DNA of 14,822 bases, taken from contig JAOZLI010000024.1 of the NCBI GenBank assembly GCA_029934915.1, positions 1 through 14,822 of the forward strand. The letters are read 5' to 3'. The DNA comes from Desulfocapsa sp. Lineage in GTDB: Bacteria; Desulfobacterota; Desulfobulbia; Desulfobulbales; Desulfocapsaceae. The position numbers and the translations under genes are program-made. Position 1 is the first letter of the stretch; every line of letters starts with the position of its first letter. Shown in pieces: positions 7,288-14,295 of this stretch. Under the pieces are notes generated by a model, which worked only from the letters and a program-made list of their open reading frames with translations, did no database searches and had not been told where the DNA came from.

Positions 7288-8878
7288 GACTCTTCACGTT
7301 AAAAGGTTTCTGGATAATCTTATTCACGCCCGCATCAAAGGCAGCCTTATTATCATTAGCCTCGTTCTGGGTAGTCACCATGATAATGGGAAGCTCTTCA
7401 GGAGTATATTTCTTTCGTATTTGAGATGTCAACTGAACACCCGTGATTTCCGGCATATTCAAATCCGTTAACATCATGGCCGGTTTTTCAGTCATCAGCC
7501 ACTCAATGGCACTTGCAGGAAACTCAAAGACAACGGGCTCGAATCCCAACTCATGCAAGGTTGCCTTGTAGATATTAAGGATCATCCTGGAATCATCAAC
7601 AGCAACGATCTTCAGTTTAGTCCCGGCTTCTTCAACTTCACCCGTTATTTTCCTGGCGAAATCTTCAAAACCATTCTCATTTAGAATCTTGATATAGTGT
7701 TCTTTGGTATCCTTGTGCGTATGCGGGAGATACACAAGGGAAAGCTCCTGAAAAAAATCTTCTGCAACCAGACTTAAAAATATTTTATCGACCTGAGCAT
7801 TGACGATAATCTTTGTGATATGACGTGCCTCATCATCCTTTGAGCGTAACAGGTTCTTAATTCCGGCTGTCAGAATACTGGAATAATTCTGATCAATGGC
7901 TCGTGCTGCAGCCACACAAACATGATCTTCCGCATCTGTCAGTCCTGCTGTGAGCGTATAGGCCCCCTTACGCAGTGGCAAGAGAGCTAAGGCCTCATAG
8001 GCAGCAAAGCGGATATTGGCATCCTTAGGCTCTTTACCAAGGAGTTTCCTGATGGGCATAATTGCTGAATCATCAGCAATATCACCAAGGACATTGAGGG
8101 TGTGGATGATAAAATCCGGATCATCCTGAAGCAGATTATCAATAAGTGCCGGAACGGCTTTAGCGCCAATACGAACCAGTTCCTGCTTGGCGTAAATTCG
8201 CATATGAGCATAACTGGACGCCAGTGTTTCATTCAATTTTTCCAATGAAGTTGGGTCCTGCACATCGGCAAAAATAGAGAGAATCATATAATCTATTTCA
8301 TTATCTGTACCCATTCGTTCAGATAGGCGGTGCATGGCTGAAGGTGATGCAACCTGGCCCAAAGCTTGGACAGCAGTAATGATCAAATCTCTATTGGCAG
8401 CGTATAAAAAATCAGTCAGTGTATTTACGGCCTGCGGATCTCCAATCAAGCCCAGTGTTTCTATGATATGACGAATCTGGGATTCATCCTCACTGTTGGC
8501 CACAAGATACAGGAGGGCCGGCACTGCCTCCTCAAAACGCAACTCTCCCGCCACATTAATTAAATGTGTTTTGTCTTTAATGGATGTGTCAGATAGAAAC
8601 TCGACCAGCATTTCGGGATAGGCCAACAAACTGGAAAGCAGCGTTTCCTTAATAATTGGCAGGGAATCCACAATGTCCACATGCTCAGTCATCATATGCA
8701 GCAGAATGGGTACTGTGAAATGAACATCGCCACGGGATAACTCGTATACCAGTCGATTCTGAGTCTTTTGATCCATATCACCAATACAGGAGAGAACCAA
8801 CTTGGTTTTCAGAGTATCGCCGGTTTTAATATTATCCTGGATCTCTTCGATCATATGTTGTGCATCAAACTCTGCCAT
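7259..8878 (-). CDS. HEAT-repeat protein with C-terminal CheY-like receiver domain
   Basis: A 539-residue cytosolic protein. Residues about 1-400 are helical-repeat (HEAT / PBS-lyase type), with recognisable units such as EEAVPALLYLVANSEDE, GDPQAVNTLTDFLYA, GAKAVPALIDNLLQDD and DDSAIMPIRKLLG. Residues about 421-539 are a complete receiver: acidic pair D428-D429 (VAVDDSR), phospho-acceptor D472 (LTDLNMPEITG), T502 (MVTTQ) and K524 (IIQKPF). All residues needed for phosphorylation are present. There is no DNA-binding, GGDEF or kinase output domain, so the HEAT array is probably the output or docking part, working through protein-protein contact. The ATG at 8878 has a strong ribosome-binding site (AAAGGTGAG), which fixes the start. 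No cognate kinase is adjacent. The gene's end overlaps the PHP gene tail. A chemotaxis, motility or other scaffold role is possible but not shown. Confidence 0.93.
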   Translation of the reverse strand: MAEFDAQHMIEEIQDNIKTGDTLKTKLVLSCIGDMDQKTQNRLVYELSRGDVHFTVPILLHMMTEHVDIVDSLPIIKETLLSSLLAYPEMLVEFLSDTSIKDKTHLINVAGELRFEEAVPALLYLVANSEDESQIRHIIETLGLIGDPQAVNTLTDFLYAANRDLIITAVQALGQVASPSAMHRLSERMGTDNEIDYMILSIFADVQDPTSLEKLNETLASSYAHMRIYAKQELVRIGAKAVPALIDNLLQDDPDFIIHTLNVLGDIADDSAIMPIRKLLGKEPKDANIRFAAYEALALLPLRKGAYTLTAGLTDAEDHVCVAAARAIDQNYSSILTAGIKNLLRSKDDEARHITKIIVNAQVDKIFLSLVAEDFFQELSLVYLPHTHKDTKEHYIKILNENGFEDFARKITGEVEEAGTKLKIVAVDDSRMILNIYKATLHELGFEPVVFEFPASAIEWLMTEKPAMMLTDLNMPEITGVQLTSQIRKKYTPEELPIIMVTTQNEANDNKAAFDAGVNKIIQKPFNVKSLKEAMSEYL

Positions 8879-9036
8879 AATATCTCACCTTTGTTACGAA
8901 TTACCAAATCGGCCTACCCCAAAAAAAATGAGAAAAGGCCGCACAAATCAAGAAAATAACAATACGCCAGTATCCCTGTAAAACGAATACAAAATAATGC
9001 TATCACAAAAGGAAAACAGATGTCCAGAACTAGACG

Positions 9037-9074
9037 AAAAAAAAGCGGCAAGAGAGAAGGATTCCTCTCCTGCC
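9037..9074 (-). terminator. Rho-independent terminator of the CoA-disulfide reductase gene
   Basis: On the minus strand GGCAGGAGAG pairs with CTCTCTTGCC (9 pairs, one mismatch; 9047-9074) and is followed by GC and eight Ts (9044-9037). It begins about 19 bp past the stop at 9093. A competing shorter hairpin, TCTCCT-GCC-AGGAGA (9066-9080) with T5, faces the plus direction. Confidence 0.75.
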
Positions 9075-9092
9075 AGGAGATTTTTAAAAAAA

Positions 9093-10817
9093 CTATGCAG
9101 GATACCAGTCGATTCCAATACGACGAACCATGGAAAAGCCACCGCTTAGTACCAGAGTATTTTCAATATCAACACTGTTTAAGAAGCTTTGAATCTCAAA
9201 GGAACGAGTTCCAGCGTCACAGAGGATGATCATTTTTTTGTCAGTTGGCAGTTCCTGATACCGTTTTCTAATTTCGTTATAGGGTACTGCTACCCACTTA
9301 TCTGCGCCAAATTTTTCAACACAGGGAGTCGCTTCATTTGGATGCCTGATATCAAGGGCCACCCAGTCAGGTTGGGAGGAGAAATCATCCATCCATGCAA
9401 GGAACGGGTCAAAATCAATTTTACGTAAACGTCCATCACAGAGGTTATCTGCCACGTAGGCAACAGCATTAACAGAATCAATGGCAGCAGAGAATGGTGG
9501 AGCATAGGCCATTTCCAGGGTTCCAAAGTCATCTATGGTTGCACCCATGGTTATATAAGCAGCAGCTGCATCGATACGCGCCGATATCCCATCTCCCATG
9601 GGTCCAAAACCCTGAAGACCGAGAACCTTTCGAGTACGCCTGTCAAACACCATCTGAAAACAGACAATGGCCTCTGTGGGGAAGAAATGTGCTCTATCCG
9701 ATGGAGCATTAAGAGCAACATCGGCATCAAATCCTTCTGCCAGGGCTACATCAAGACTTAAGCCTGTTGCGCCCACACACACATCAAAGGCCTTCATAAT
9801 AAAACTTCCAACACACCCTTTAAATTTGGAAGGGATACCAGCCATATTATCACCAACAATACGGCCTTCTTTATTGGCTAAAGAACCAAGAGGTGCATAC
9901 GCCTTCTTACCGGAAACAAGATTCATCACTTCAATGCAATCACCGGCTGCATAGATATTGGGATCAGATGTCTGCATACGCTCGTTCACCACGATGGCAC
10001 CCATGGGCGATATCTGCAAACCAGCTTCTGCTGCAATCTCAGATCGTGGACGAACACCTGCTGCCATAATTACCATATCTGCTTCAATGGTACGATTTGC
10101 AGTACGGAGCCCAGTTACCTTACCATCTTTACCTAAAATTTCTTCAGCACCTTCACCAAGAAAAATATCCACATCATTGTCACGCATATGTTTTGTGATC
10201 ATAGCTGCGAAGGGCTTATCAATAATTCGTGGCAGAACCTGCGGCATAAACTCAACAACAGAGGTCTCAACGCCCCACAGATCTTTAAAGGCCTCAGCCA
10301 TTTCAAGACCAATGGCACCACCACCAATCACCACCGCCTTGCCAACTTTTTGCTTGGCGATACGAGCTTTAATTTCAATAGCTTTATGGAGATCTGATAT
10401 GGTAAACACGCCATCAAGATCCGCACCGGGAATAGGAAGAACAAAGGGACGTGAACCCGTGGCAAGCATCAGGGTATCATAAGGGATATCAGACTTCTCT
10501 CCGCTGGCAACATCTTCAACCTGGAGGGTTTTAGCCTGCCGATCAATAGCAATTGCTCTGGTGCCGCTTTTAACAATTATGCCCTTGGCATCTTTAAAGA
10601 ATGCTTCATTTCGTACCATATGAAAACTTGTGGAACGAAGCTCAGACTCATCGGAGACATCACCAGACACGTAATATGGAATACCACATCCACCGTAGGA
10701 AATCAGAGTATCCTGATCAACTATTGTGACTTCAGCATCCTGCATCAGACGTTTTACACGACACGCTGCTTTTGGACCTGCAGCAACACCACCTACAATT
10801 ACTATTTTTTTACTCAT
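9093..10817 (-). CDS. CoA-disulfide reductase / NADH-dependent persulfide reductase fused to rhodanese
   Basis: A flavoprotein of the CoADR-rhodanese type (574 aa). Family members reduce CoA disulfide or CoA persulfide/polysulfide with NAD(P)H, linking sulfur handling to redox balance in the cytosol. Visible order: FAD dinucleotide fold VIVGGVAAGPKAA (6-18); the single active cysteine C44 in SYGGCGIPYY; ATGSRP (119-124); NAD(P)H fold VVIGGGAIGLEMAE (162-175); the second FAD motif IYAAGDC (288-294); the dimer-interface YAPPFSAAIDSVN (438-450); then a rhodanese domain (about 480-574) with LDIRHPNE and the loop CDAGTRS carrying Cys533. Both catalytic cysteines are kept, so the two-domain persulfide chemistry is plausible. 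The start is fixed by a strong GGGGAGAGGAAG site before the ATG. It is monocistronic, with its own terminator. Which disulfide or persulfide is the real substrate cannot be told from sequence. Confidence 0.95.
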   Translation of the reverse strand: MSKKIVIVGGVAAGPKAACRVKRLMQDAEVTIVDQDTLISYGGCGIPYYVSGDVSDESELRSTSFHMVRNEAFFKDAKGIIVKSGTRAIAIDRQAKTLQVEDVASGEKSDIPYDTLMLATGSRPFVLPIPGADLDGVFTISDLHKAIEIKARIAKQKVGKAVVIGGGAIGLEMAEAFKDLWGVETSVVEFMPQVLPRIIDKPFAAMITKHMRDNDVDIFLGEGAEEILGKDGKVTGLRTANRTIEADMVIMAAGVRPRSEIAAEAGLQISPMGAIVVNERMQTSDPNIYAAGDCIEVMNLVSGKKAYAPLGSLANKEGRIVGDNMAGIPSKFKGCVGSFIMKAFDVCVGATGLSLDVALAEGFDADVALNAPSDRAHFFPTEAIVCFQMVFDRRTRKVLGLQGFGPMGDGISARIDAAAAYITMGATIDDFGTLEMAYAPPFSAAIDSVNAVAYVADNLCDGRLRKIDFDPFLAWMDDFSSQPDWVALDIRHPNEATPCVEKFGADKWVAVPYNEIRKRYQELPTDKKMIILCDAGTRSFEIQSFLNSVDIENTLVLSGGFSMVRRIGIDWYPA

Positions 10818-10887
10818 TCTTCCTCTCCCCTACGTGAAATATAAAACATATTATTTGGCAAACTAATAAAGACTTAAATCAGGCAGT

Positions 10888-10964
10888 GTAGGTTGCGGTT
10901 GAGTGCAGCGAAACCCAACATTTGCGACAATGTTGGGGTTTCGCTGCACTCAACCACAACCTAC
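10888..10964. repeat. Long near-perfect inverted repeat (REP/MITE-like) of the GTAGGTTG...AACCCAACA type
   Basis: Left arm 10888-10920 and right arm 10931-10964 are reverse complements apart from one substitution and one inserted base. Pairing continues inward with TT/AA to a 6-base loop (TGCGAC), giving about 35 bp of stem. The arm reads GTAGGTTGCGGTTGAG then TGCAGCGAAACCCAACA, resembling a palindrome class scattered in many proteobacterial and cyanobacterial genomes. It sits in the 341-nt gap 10818-11158, about 70 bp upstream of the CoADR start and downstream of fetB. The rest of that gap has no gene; a weak ACCCC/GGGGT hairpin lies near 11049-11068. Confidence 0.85.
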
Positions 10965-11158
10965 GAGTCCCTATTCATTTTATAAGGACAATTCTTCCAA
11001 GCAACAAAACACCAATGCCTTGATACTTTATTACTTTTACAATATGTGCAACCCCGCCGGTTGGGGTGCTGAATAGTTACAATACTTCTATTTAACAATT
11101 TAATGATATGAACAAATGAACAATAAATACGGAGAAATTACAAGCAGAAAAGCAAATA

Positions 11159-11965
11159 TCAGTGCTTGTTGGCTTTTGTAAGATTTTCGACAACCAGACG
11201 TTCCCGATCATCAAACAGTCGACGACTGATCAACCAGATAGCGGCGATAACACCAAAACCTGTTCCAGCTGCAATCAGAAACATAATAAGGATTTGATAC
11301 TTTACGGCATCAATGGGTGATGAGCCGCCTAATATCTGTCCAGTCATCATACCGGGTAAGCTCACGACACCCGCTGCTGCCATGGAATTCACAATGGGAA
11401 TCATACCGGTACGCATACAGTCGCGCCGGATATCACCACTGGCTTCCTGCCAGCTCTGCCCCAGAAGGAGGCGTTGTTCAACCATTCCCCTCTGGTTATA
11501 TATATCAGTGGTGAGTCGGTCAGAGGCCAGGGCCACACCATTCATGGTATTACCAAGAAGCATGCCAAGCAGTGGAATTGCGTACTGAGGTGTATACCAT
11601 GGAGAAACATTCACCATCAGGGTAAGGGCCAGAAATGCCACACTGAACGATGAAATAAACATGGAACCGGTGCTGATCAGATATCCTGTCCTGCCACGCA
11701 ATTTGCGTTTTTGCCTGGCCGACACCTCATATCCTGCGACCAGCAACATTACGAGCGACATACAGAAAACCAGCGGGAAACTTCCGCTGGCAAAGAGTGC
11801 TTTCAGAACAAGCCCCACAAGCAGCAACTGAGCAGTCATCCGCAGGCCTGAAAAAATGATTCTCTTTTCAATACCCAGGCCAATTTTAAGACTGCAAAAG
11901 GCAAGAAGGAGTAAGAGAAAGGCTGCAAGACTGAGATCAACAACACCCAGAGAAATCACATTCAT
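11159..11965 (-). CDS. fetB: FetB/UPF0014 family ABC transporter permease
   Basis: A 268-residue inner-membrane permease of the YbbM/FetB family. In Escherichia coli, FetAB is reported to export iron and protect against peroxide stress. About seven hydrophobic segments are visible (for example 9-30, 44-59, 64-80, 97-118, 126-146, 188-212, 225-247). The family signatures are clear: AIPLLGMLLGNTMNGVALA (129-147) with the following cytoplasmic stretch ASDRLTTDIYNQRG, and SLPGMMTGQILGGSSPIDAVKYQI near 202-225. The start ATG overlaps the fetA stop as ATGA, with GGAGATG just upstream, so the two are translationally coupled. Length matches the family. No convincing terminator is seen after the stop. 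The metal transported here (iron is the precedent) is inferred. Confidence 0.94.
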   Translation of the reverse strand: MNVISLGVVDLSLAAFLLLLLAFCSLKIGLGIEKRIIFSGLRMTAQLLLVGLVLKALFASGSFPLVFCMSLVMLLVAGYEVSARQKRKLRGRTGYLISTGSMFISSFSVAFLALTLMVNVSPWYTPQYAIPLLGMLLGNTMNGVALASDRLTTDIYNQRGMVEQRLLLGQSWQEASGDIRRDCMRTGMIPIVNSMAAAGVVSLPGMMTGQILGGSSPIDAVKYQILIMFLIAAGTGFGVIAAIWLISRRLFDDRERLVVENLTKANKH

Positions 11966-12591
11966 AGCATCATCTCCACAATCTCTGTTCGTTCAAGAGT
12001 AAAGCATCGAGTGGCAATCCGTTTCAGTTGCTCCTGATCGTGACTGACCCAGAGGCAACTGCAAGTTTTCTGGATACAAAGTTCTGTTACAATTTCCTCA
12101 ACCACTCCGGCCATTTTCTGATCCAGCCCGGATGTTGGTTCATCAAGGAGCAGAACCTGGGGTTGTCTAATGAGGGTACGGACAAGGGAGAGACGCTGTC
12201 TCTCACCTGTGGAAAGTCTACTGATCTGCCAGTTCATAACATCCGGGCCAAATCCCAGGCGAGAAAGTAAATCTGACAAATATGAGTCACCAAGGGAAAC
12301 GGCAGCAAAATGCGGTTCCACATCATCGAACCACCAGAACGATTCAGCAGGGATGAGAGCCACAGCACTTCGCCACTTCTGCGGTGTAAACTCAAGACTT
12401 GAAACGCCTTCGAGCATACATTCCCCACCATGGGCGATCACATCGGCAATGGCCCGAAGAAACTGACTTTTACCAACGCCAGAAGCTCCATTTAAACCGC
12501 AACATTCTCCAGGAGCAAGTTCCATACTATAGGGACCATTTTCCAAAAATTTTATATTACGAATAGACAGCCGGGATACTCTATTTTCCAT
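11962..12591 (-). CDS. fetA: FetA-type ABC transporter ATPase
   Basis: The 209-residue nucleotide-binding subunit partnering FetB. Motifs: Walker A GLNGASGVGKS (32-42), ABC signature LSTGERQRLSL (126-136), Walker B VLLLDEPTSGLD (146-157) and H-loop WVSHD (H184). The Q-loop region reads ALIPAESFWWFDD (78-90): the usual glutamine appears to be replaced by Glu83, with two tryptophans following, unlike E. coli FetA where I recall a glutamine (YCAQTP). The gene begins 6 nt after the stop of the PepSY-TM gene and ends in the ATGA overlap with fetB, so the three genes form one operon. The Shine-Dalgarno is modest (AGGGG further upstream), consistent with coupling to the upstream gene. Length is normal for a stand-alone FetA. 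Transport direction and metal are inferred from the family. Confidence 0.93.
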   Translation of the reverse strand: MENRVSRLSIRNIKFLENGPYSMELAPGECCGLNGASGVGKSQFLRAIADVIAHGGECMLEGVSSLEFTPQKWRSAVALIPAESFWWFDDVEPHFAAVSLGDSYLSDLLSRLGFGPDVMNWQISRLSTGERQRLSLVRTLIRQPQVLLLDEPTSGLDQKMAGVVEEIVTELCIQKTCSCLWVSHDQEQLKRIATRCFTLERTEIVEMML

Positions 12592-12597
12592 AACACT

Positions 12598-14073
12598 TCA
12601 GCCCCTGTTACAACGCCGTAAACAGTTTATCTTTCGCTTTAACCAGTCAAAACTTCCTGTAAAAACAACAAGCATAAGGGCCAGTCCCACCAGCGGAACA
12701 TACAAAATATAAAAGGAACCGATTATATCACGCAGGAAACGCCCATTGTGCAATTCAAACAGGAAATGATACAACGAGGTGCGCTTTGAAAGCAACTTTT
12801 CTGGAAATGGCCTCCCTCCCGTCCCCATAAGACCCGTTTTATAGTCTACATAATTTACATACCGTCCATCACGAACAATGGCCCCCGCAACCATCACATC
12901 TCCAGGCCGTACCTGCCCCGTATCCACTGCTGTATTGCCCTCCATATCCAGCGCAAAATCATTATCGGGATTCCATGTAAACAGGCCGCTGAATGAACCG
13001 ACAAGCAACTCGTTATCATGCAGCGTTTTTAACACGGTGGCCCCCATACCAAAGACAGGCAACGGGGGCGTAACAGGCTTCAAAGGAGAACCGATACCAA
13101 CGTCCCCTTTATACCAGCCATCCCGGGTGGCAAGAACAAGAGAGCCATCATGGGTTACTGCCGCTTTTACAATTTCAGGATTCTCCTGCATAAGCCAGGA
13201 AAACGGAACCTGCCAGAAACTTGAAAGAACAATCAGTGGCGGCCTGATAAGTGAGCCGGTGCCAGCAATCAAAAAAAGGAACGCGGCAAGCCAGATACCA
13301 GAAAAAAGATGCCAGGAGTACATGCGGGCAAACCAACGTTTAGGCAAGGGTTTCACCCAGAGATAGAAAGCAGATAACGAGAGAAACAGTAACACCAGGG
13401 CAGAAAAATCCACCAGCAGTCTCCCGGGAAGCCCAAACAGTTTACCGCTGTGCAGTTCAAAAAGAAGACGATAGCCGGGAATTCGTTTATTAACGGTGTC
13501 GATCTGAAGAGGAACTTCCTTAAAGACGGGGAGACCTGGAGAAACAGGGGCAGAAAATCCACGATGTGCGCTAAAGGCCAAGATCCTGTCACCAAACTGC
13601 ACAACATCTACTATTTCATCCTCTCCCACCGTTGCAACCCGCTGCCAGCTCTGTCCCTTATGTTTTCGAAAAAAAAGGCCACCACGACCACCGGCAAACA
13701 ACTGCGTTTCACCACCTCTTTCCACGACCAGAAGACATCCTATATCCCGCAGATAAAATGATTCTGGTAAGCCCTTATTCATATCCTGAAAAGGAGCAGA
13801 GGCATCAGGGCTGAAAAACACCCCCATCTTTCCGCCAATAAAGAGAGAATCGTCATCAAGAAGAAGACTATCCCGAAAGGAAAAACGGTTCCAGTTATCA
13901 TACTGATAACTGGTGCCAAGCCAACTTGCCGGAACCGACAAACTACTCAGTAGAGAGGGATGGTTAATAAAAATCCCGGTAATTCCCATAAAAAGGAAAA
14001 TCGCCAGAAAGACGAGACCTACATATTTATGCAGCCATTTTGAATAATGGAAGAAAGATCTGAGTTTAAGCAT
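12598..14073 (-). CDS. PepSY-TM-family membrane protein with two large periplasmic loops
   Basis: A 491-residue integral membrane protein. Four hydrophobic segments (about 17-37, 219-240, 256-276 and 452-473) enclose two outside loops of roughly 180 and 175 residues. This is the layout of PepSY-associated TM (PiuB-like) proteins, some of which are linked to iron-siderophore use or flavin/heme reduction. The two halves look duplicated: LHKYVGLVFLAIFLF (14-28) resembles WHLFSGIWLAAFLF (254-267), and LFELHSGKLFG (204-214) resembles LFELHNGRFLR (438-448). Conserved histidines are H15, H208, H255 and H442. The loops carry short propeller-like repeats (LFIGGKMGVFFSPD, LFAGGRGGLFF, LLVGSFSGLFTW) of BNR/Vps10-type appearance. 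It is the first gene of an operon with fetAB (6-nt gap). No good Shine-Dalgarno precedes the ATG at 14073. A metal or redox role is inferred from the operon; the propeller reading is by eye. Confidence 0.82.
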   Translation of the reverse strand: MLKLRSFFHYSKWLHKYVGLVFLAIFLFMGITGIFINHPSLLSSLSVPASWLGTSYQYDNWNRFSFRDSLLLDDDSLFIGGKMGVFFSPDASAPFQDMNKGLPESFYLRDIGCLLVVERGGETQLFAGGRGGLFFRKHKGQSWQRVATVGEDEIVDVVQFGDRILAFSAHRGFSAPVSPGLPVFKEVPLQIDTVNKRIPGYRLLFELHSGKLFGLPGRLLVDFSALVLLFLSLSAFYLWVKPLPKRWFARMYSWHLFSGIWLAAFLFLIAGTGSLIRPPLIVLSSFWQVPFSWLMQENPEIVKAAVTHDGSLVLATRDGWYKGDVGIGSPLKPVTPPLPVFGMGATVLKTLHDNELLVGSFSGLFTWNPDNDFALDMEGNTAVDTGQVRPGDVMVAGAIVRDGRYVNYVDYKTGLMGTGGRPFPEKLLSKRTSLYHFLFELHNGRFLRDIIGSFYILYVPLVGLALMLVVFTGSFDWLKRKINCLRRCNRG

Positions 14074-14177
14074 AAGTTAAACAACGTAACATAAGCTCAG
14101 CCCAGATGCAAAACCAAGAATGATTATGAAAACGGCATGTATGAACAAAAATTCTTAAAAAATCATTTGAGGGTACC

Positions 14178-14207
14178 TTGTATTATCCGACGCAATAGTG
14201 ATAGAAT
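14178..14207 (+). promoter_or_regulatory. Candidate promoter for the substrate-binding protein gene
   Basis: A -35-like TTGTAT (14178-14183) and a -10 TAGAAT (14202-14207) are separated by 18 bp, about 90 bp before the ATG at 14296. A GTGAT-N6-ATCAC inverted repeat (14223-14238) lies just downstream and could be an operator. Both are only sequence resemblance. Confidence 0.3.
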
Positions 14208-14295
14208 CAAGAATATAAAAAGGTGATAGTTACATCACAAAAGAAATCTTATTGCTGTAATTTATACAGATACAAAACAAAGAGAAAAGATTTTC

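Noticed and set aside
8908..8942. CGGCCT/AGGCCG inverted repeat upstream of the HEAT-receiver gene
   Set aside because: Six base pairs around a loop of about 20 bases in A/T-rich DNA is too weak to call an operator or riboswitch.
9020..9229. Plus-strand 69-codon ORF (MSRTRRKKSGKREG...) with an AAAAGGA site before its ATG
   Set aside because: Two thirds of it lies antisense in the conserved rhodanese domain of the CoADR gene and the rest spans that gene's terminator. The sequence is low-complexity basic and no family is recognised.
9958..10482. Plus-strand 174-codon ORF inside the CoADR gene
   Set aside because: A shadow frame opposite a strongly conserved flavoprotein; its Ser/Thr/Ile-rich composition and lack of motifs show it is not a gene.
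11049..11068. ACCCC/GGGGT hairpin downstream of fetB
   Set aside because: Only 5 bp of stem and no T-tract on either strand; not convincing as the operon terminator.
12878..13366. Plus-strand 162-codon ORF inside the PepSY-TM gene
   Set aside because: Shadow of the real minus-strand coding sequence; Pro/Ser/Thr-rich with no domain.
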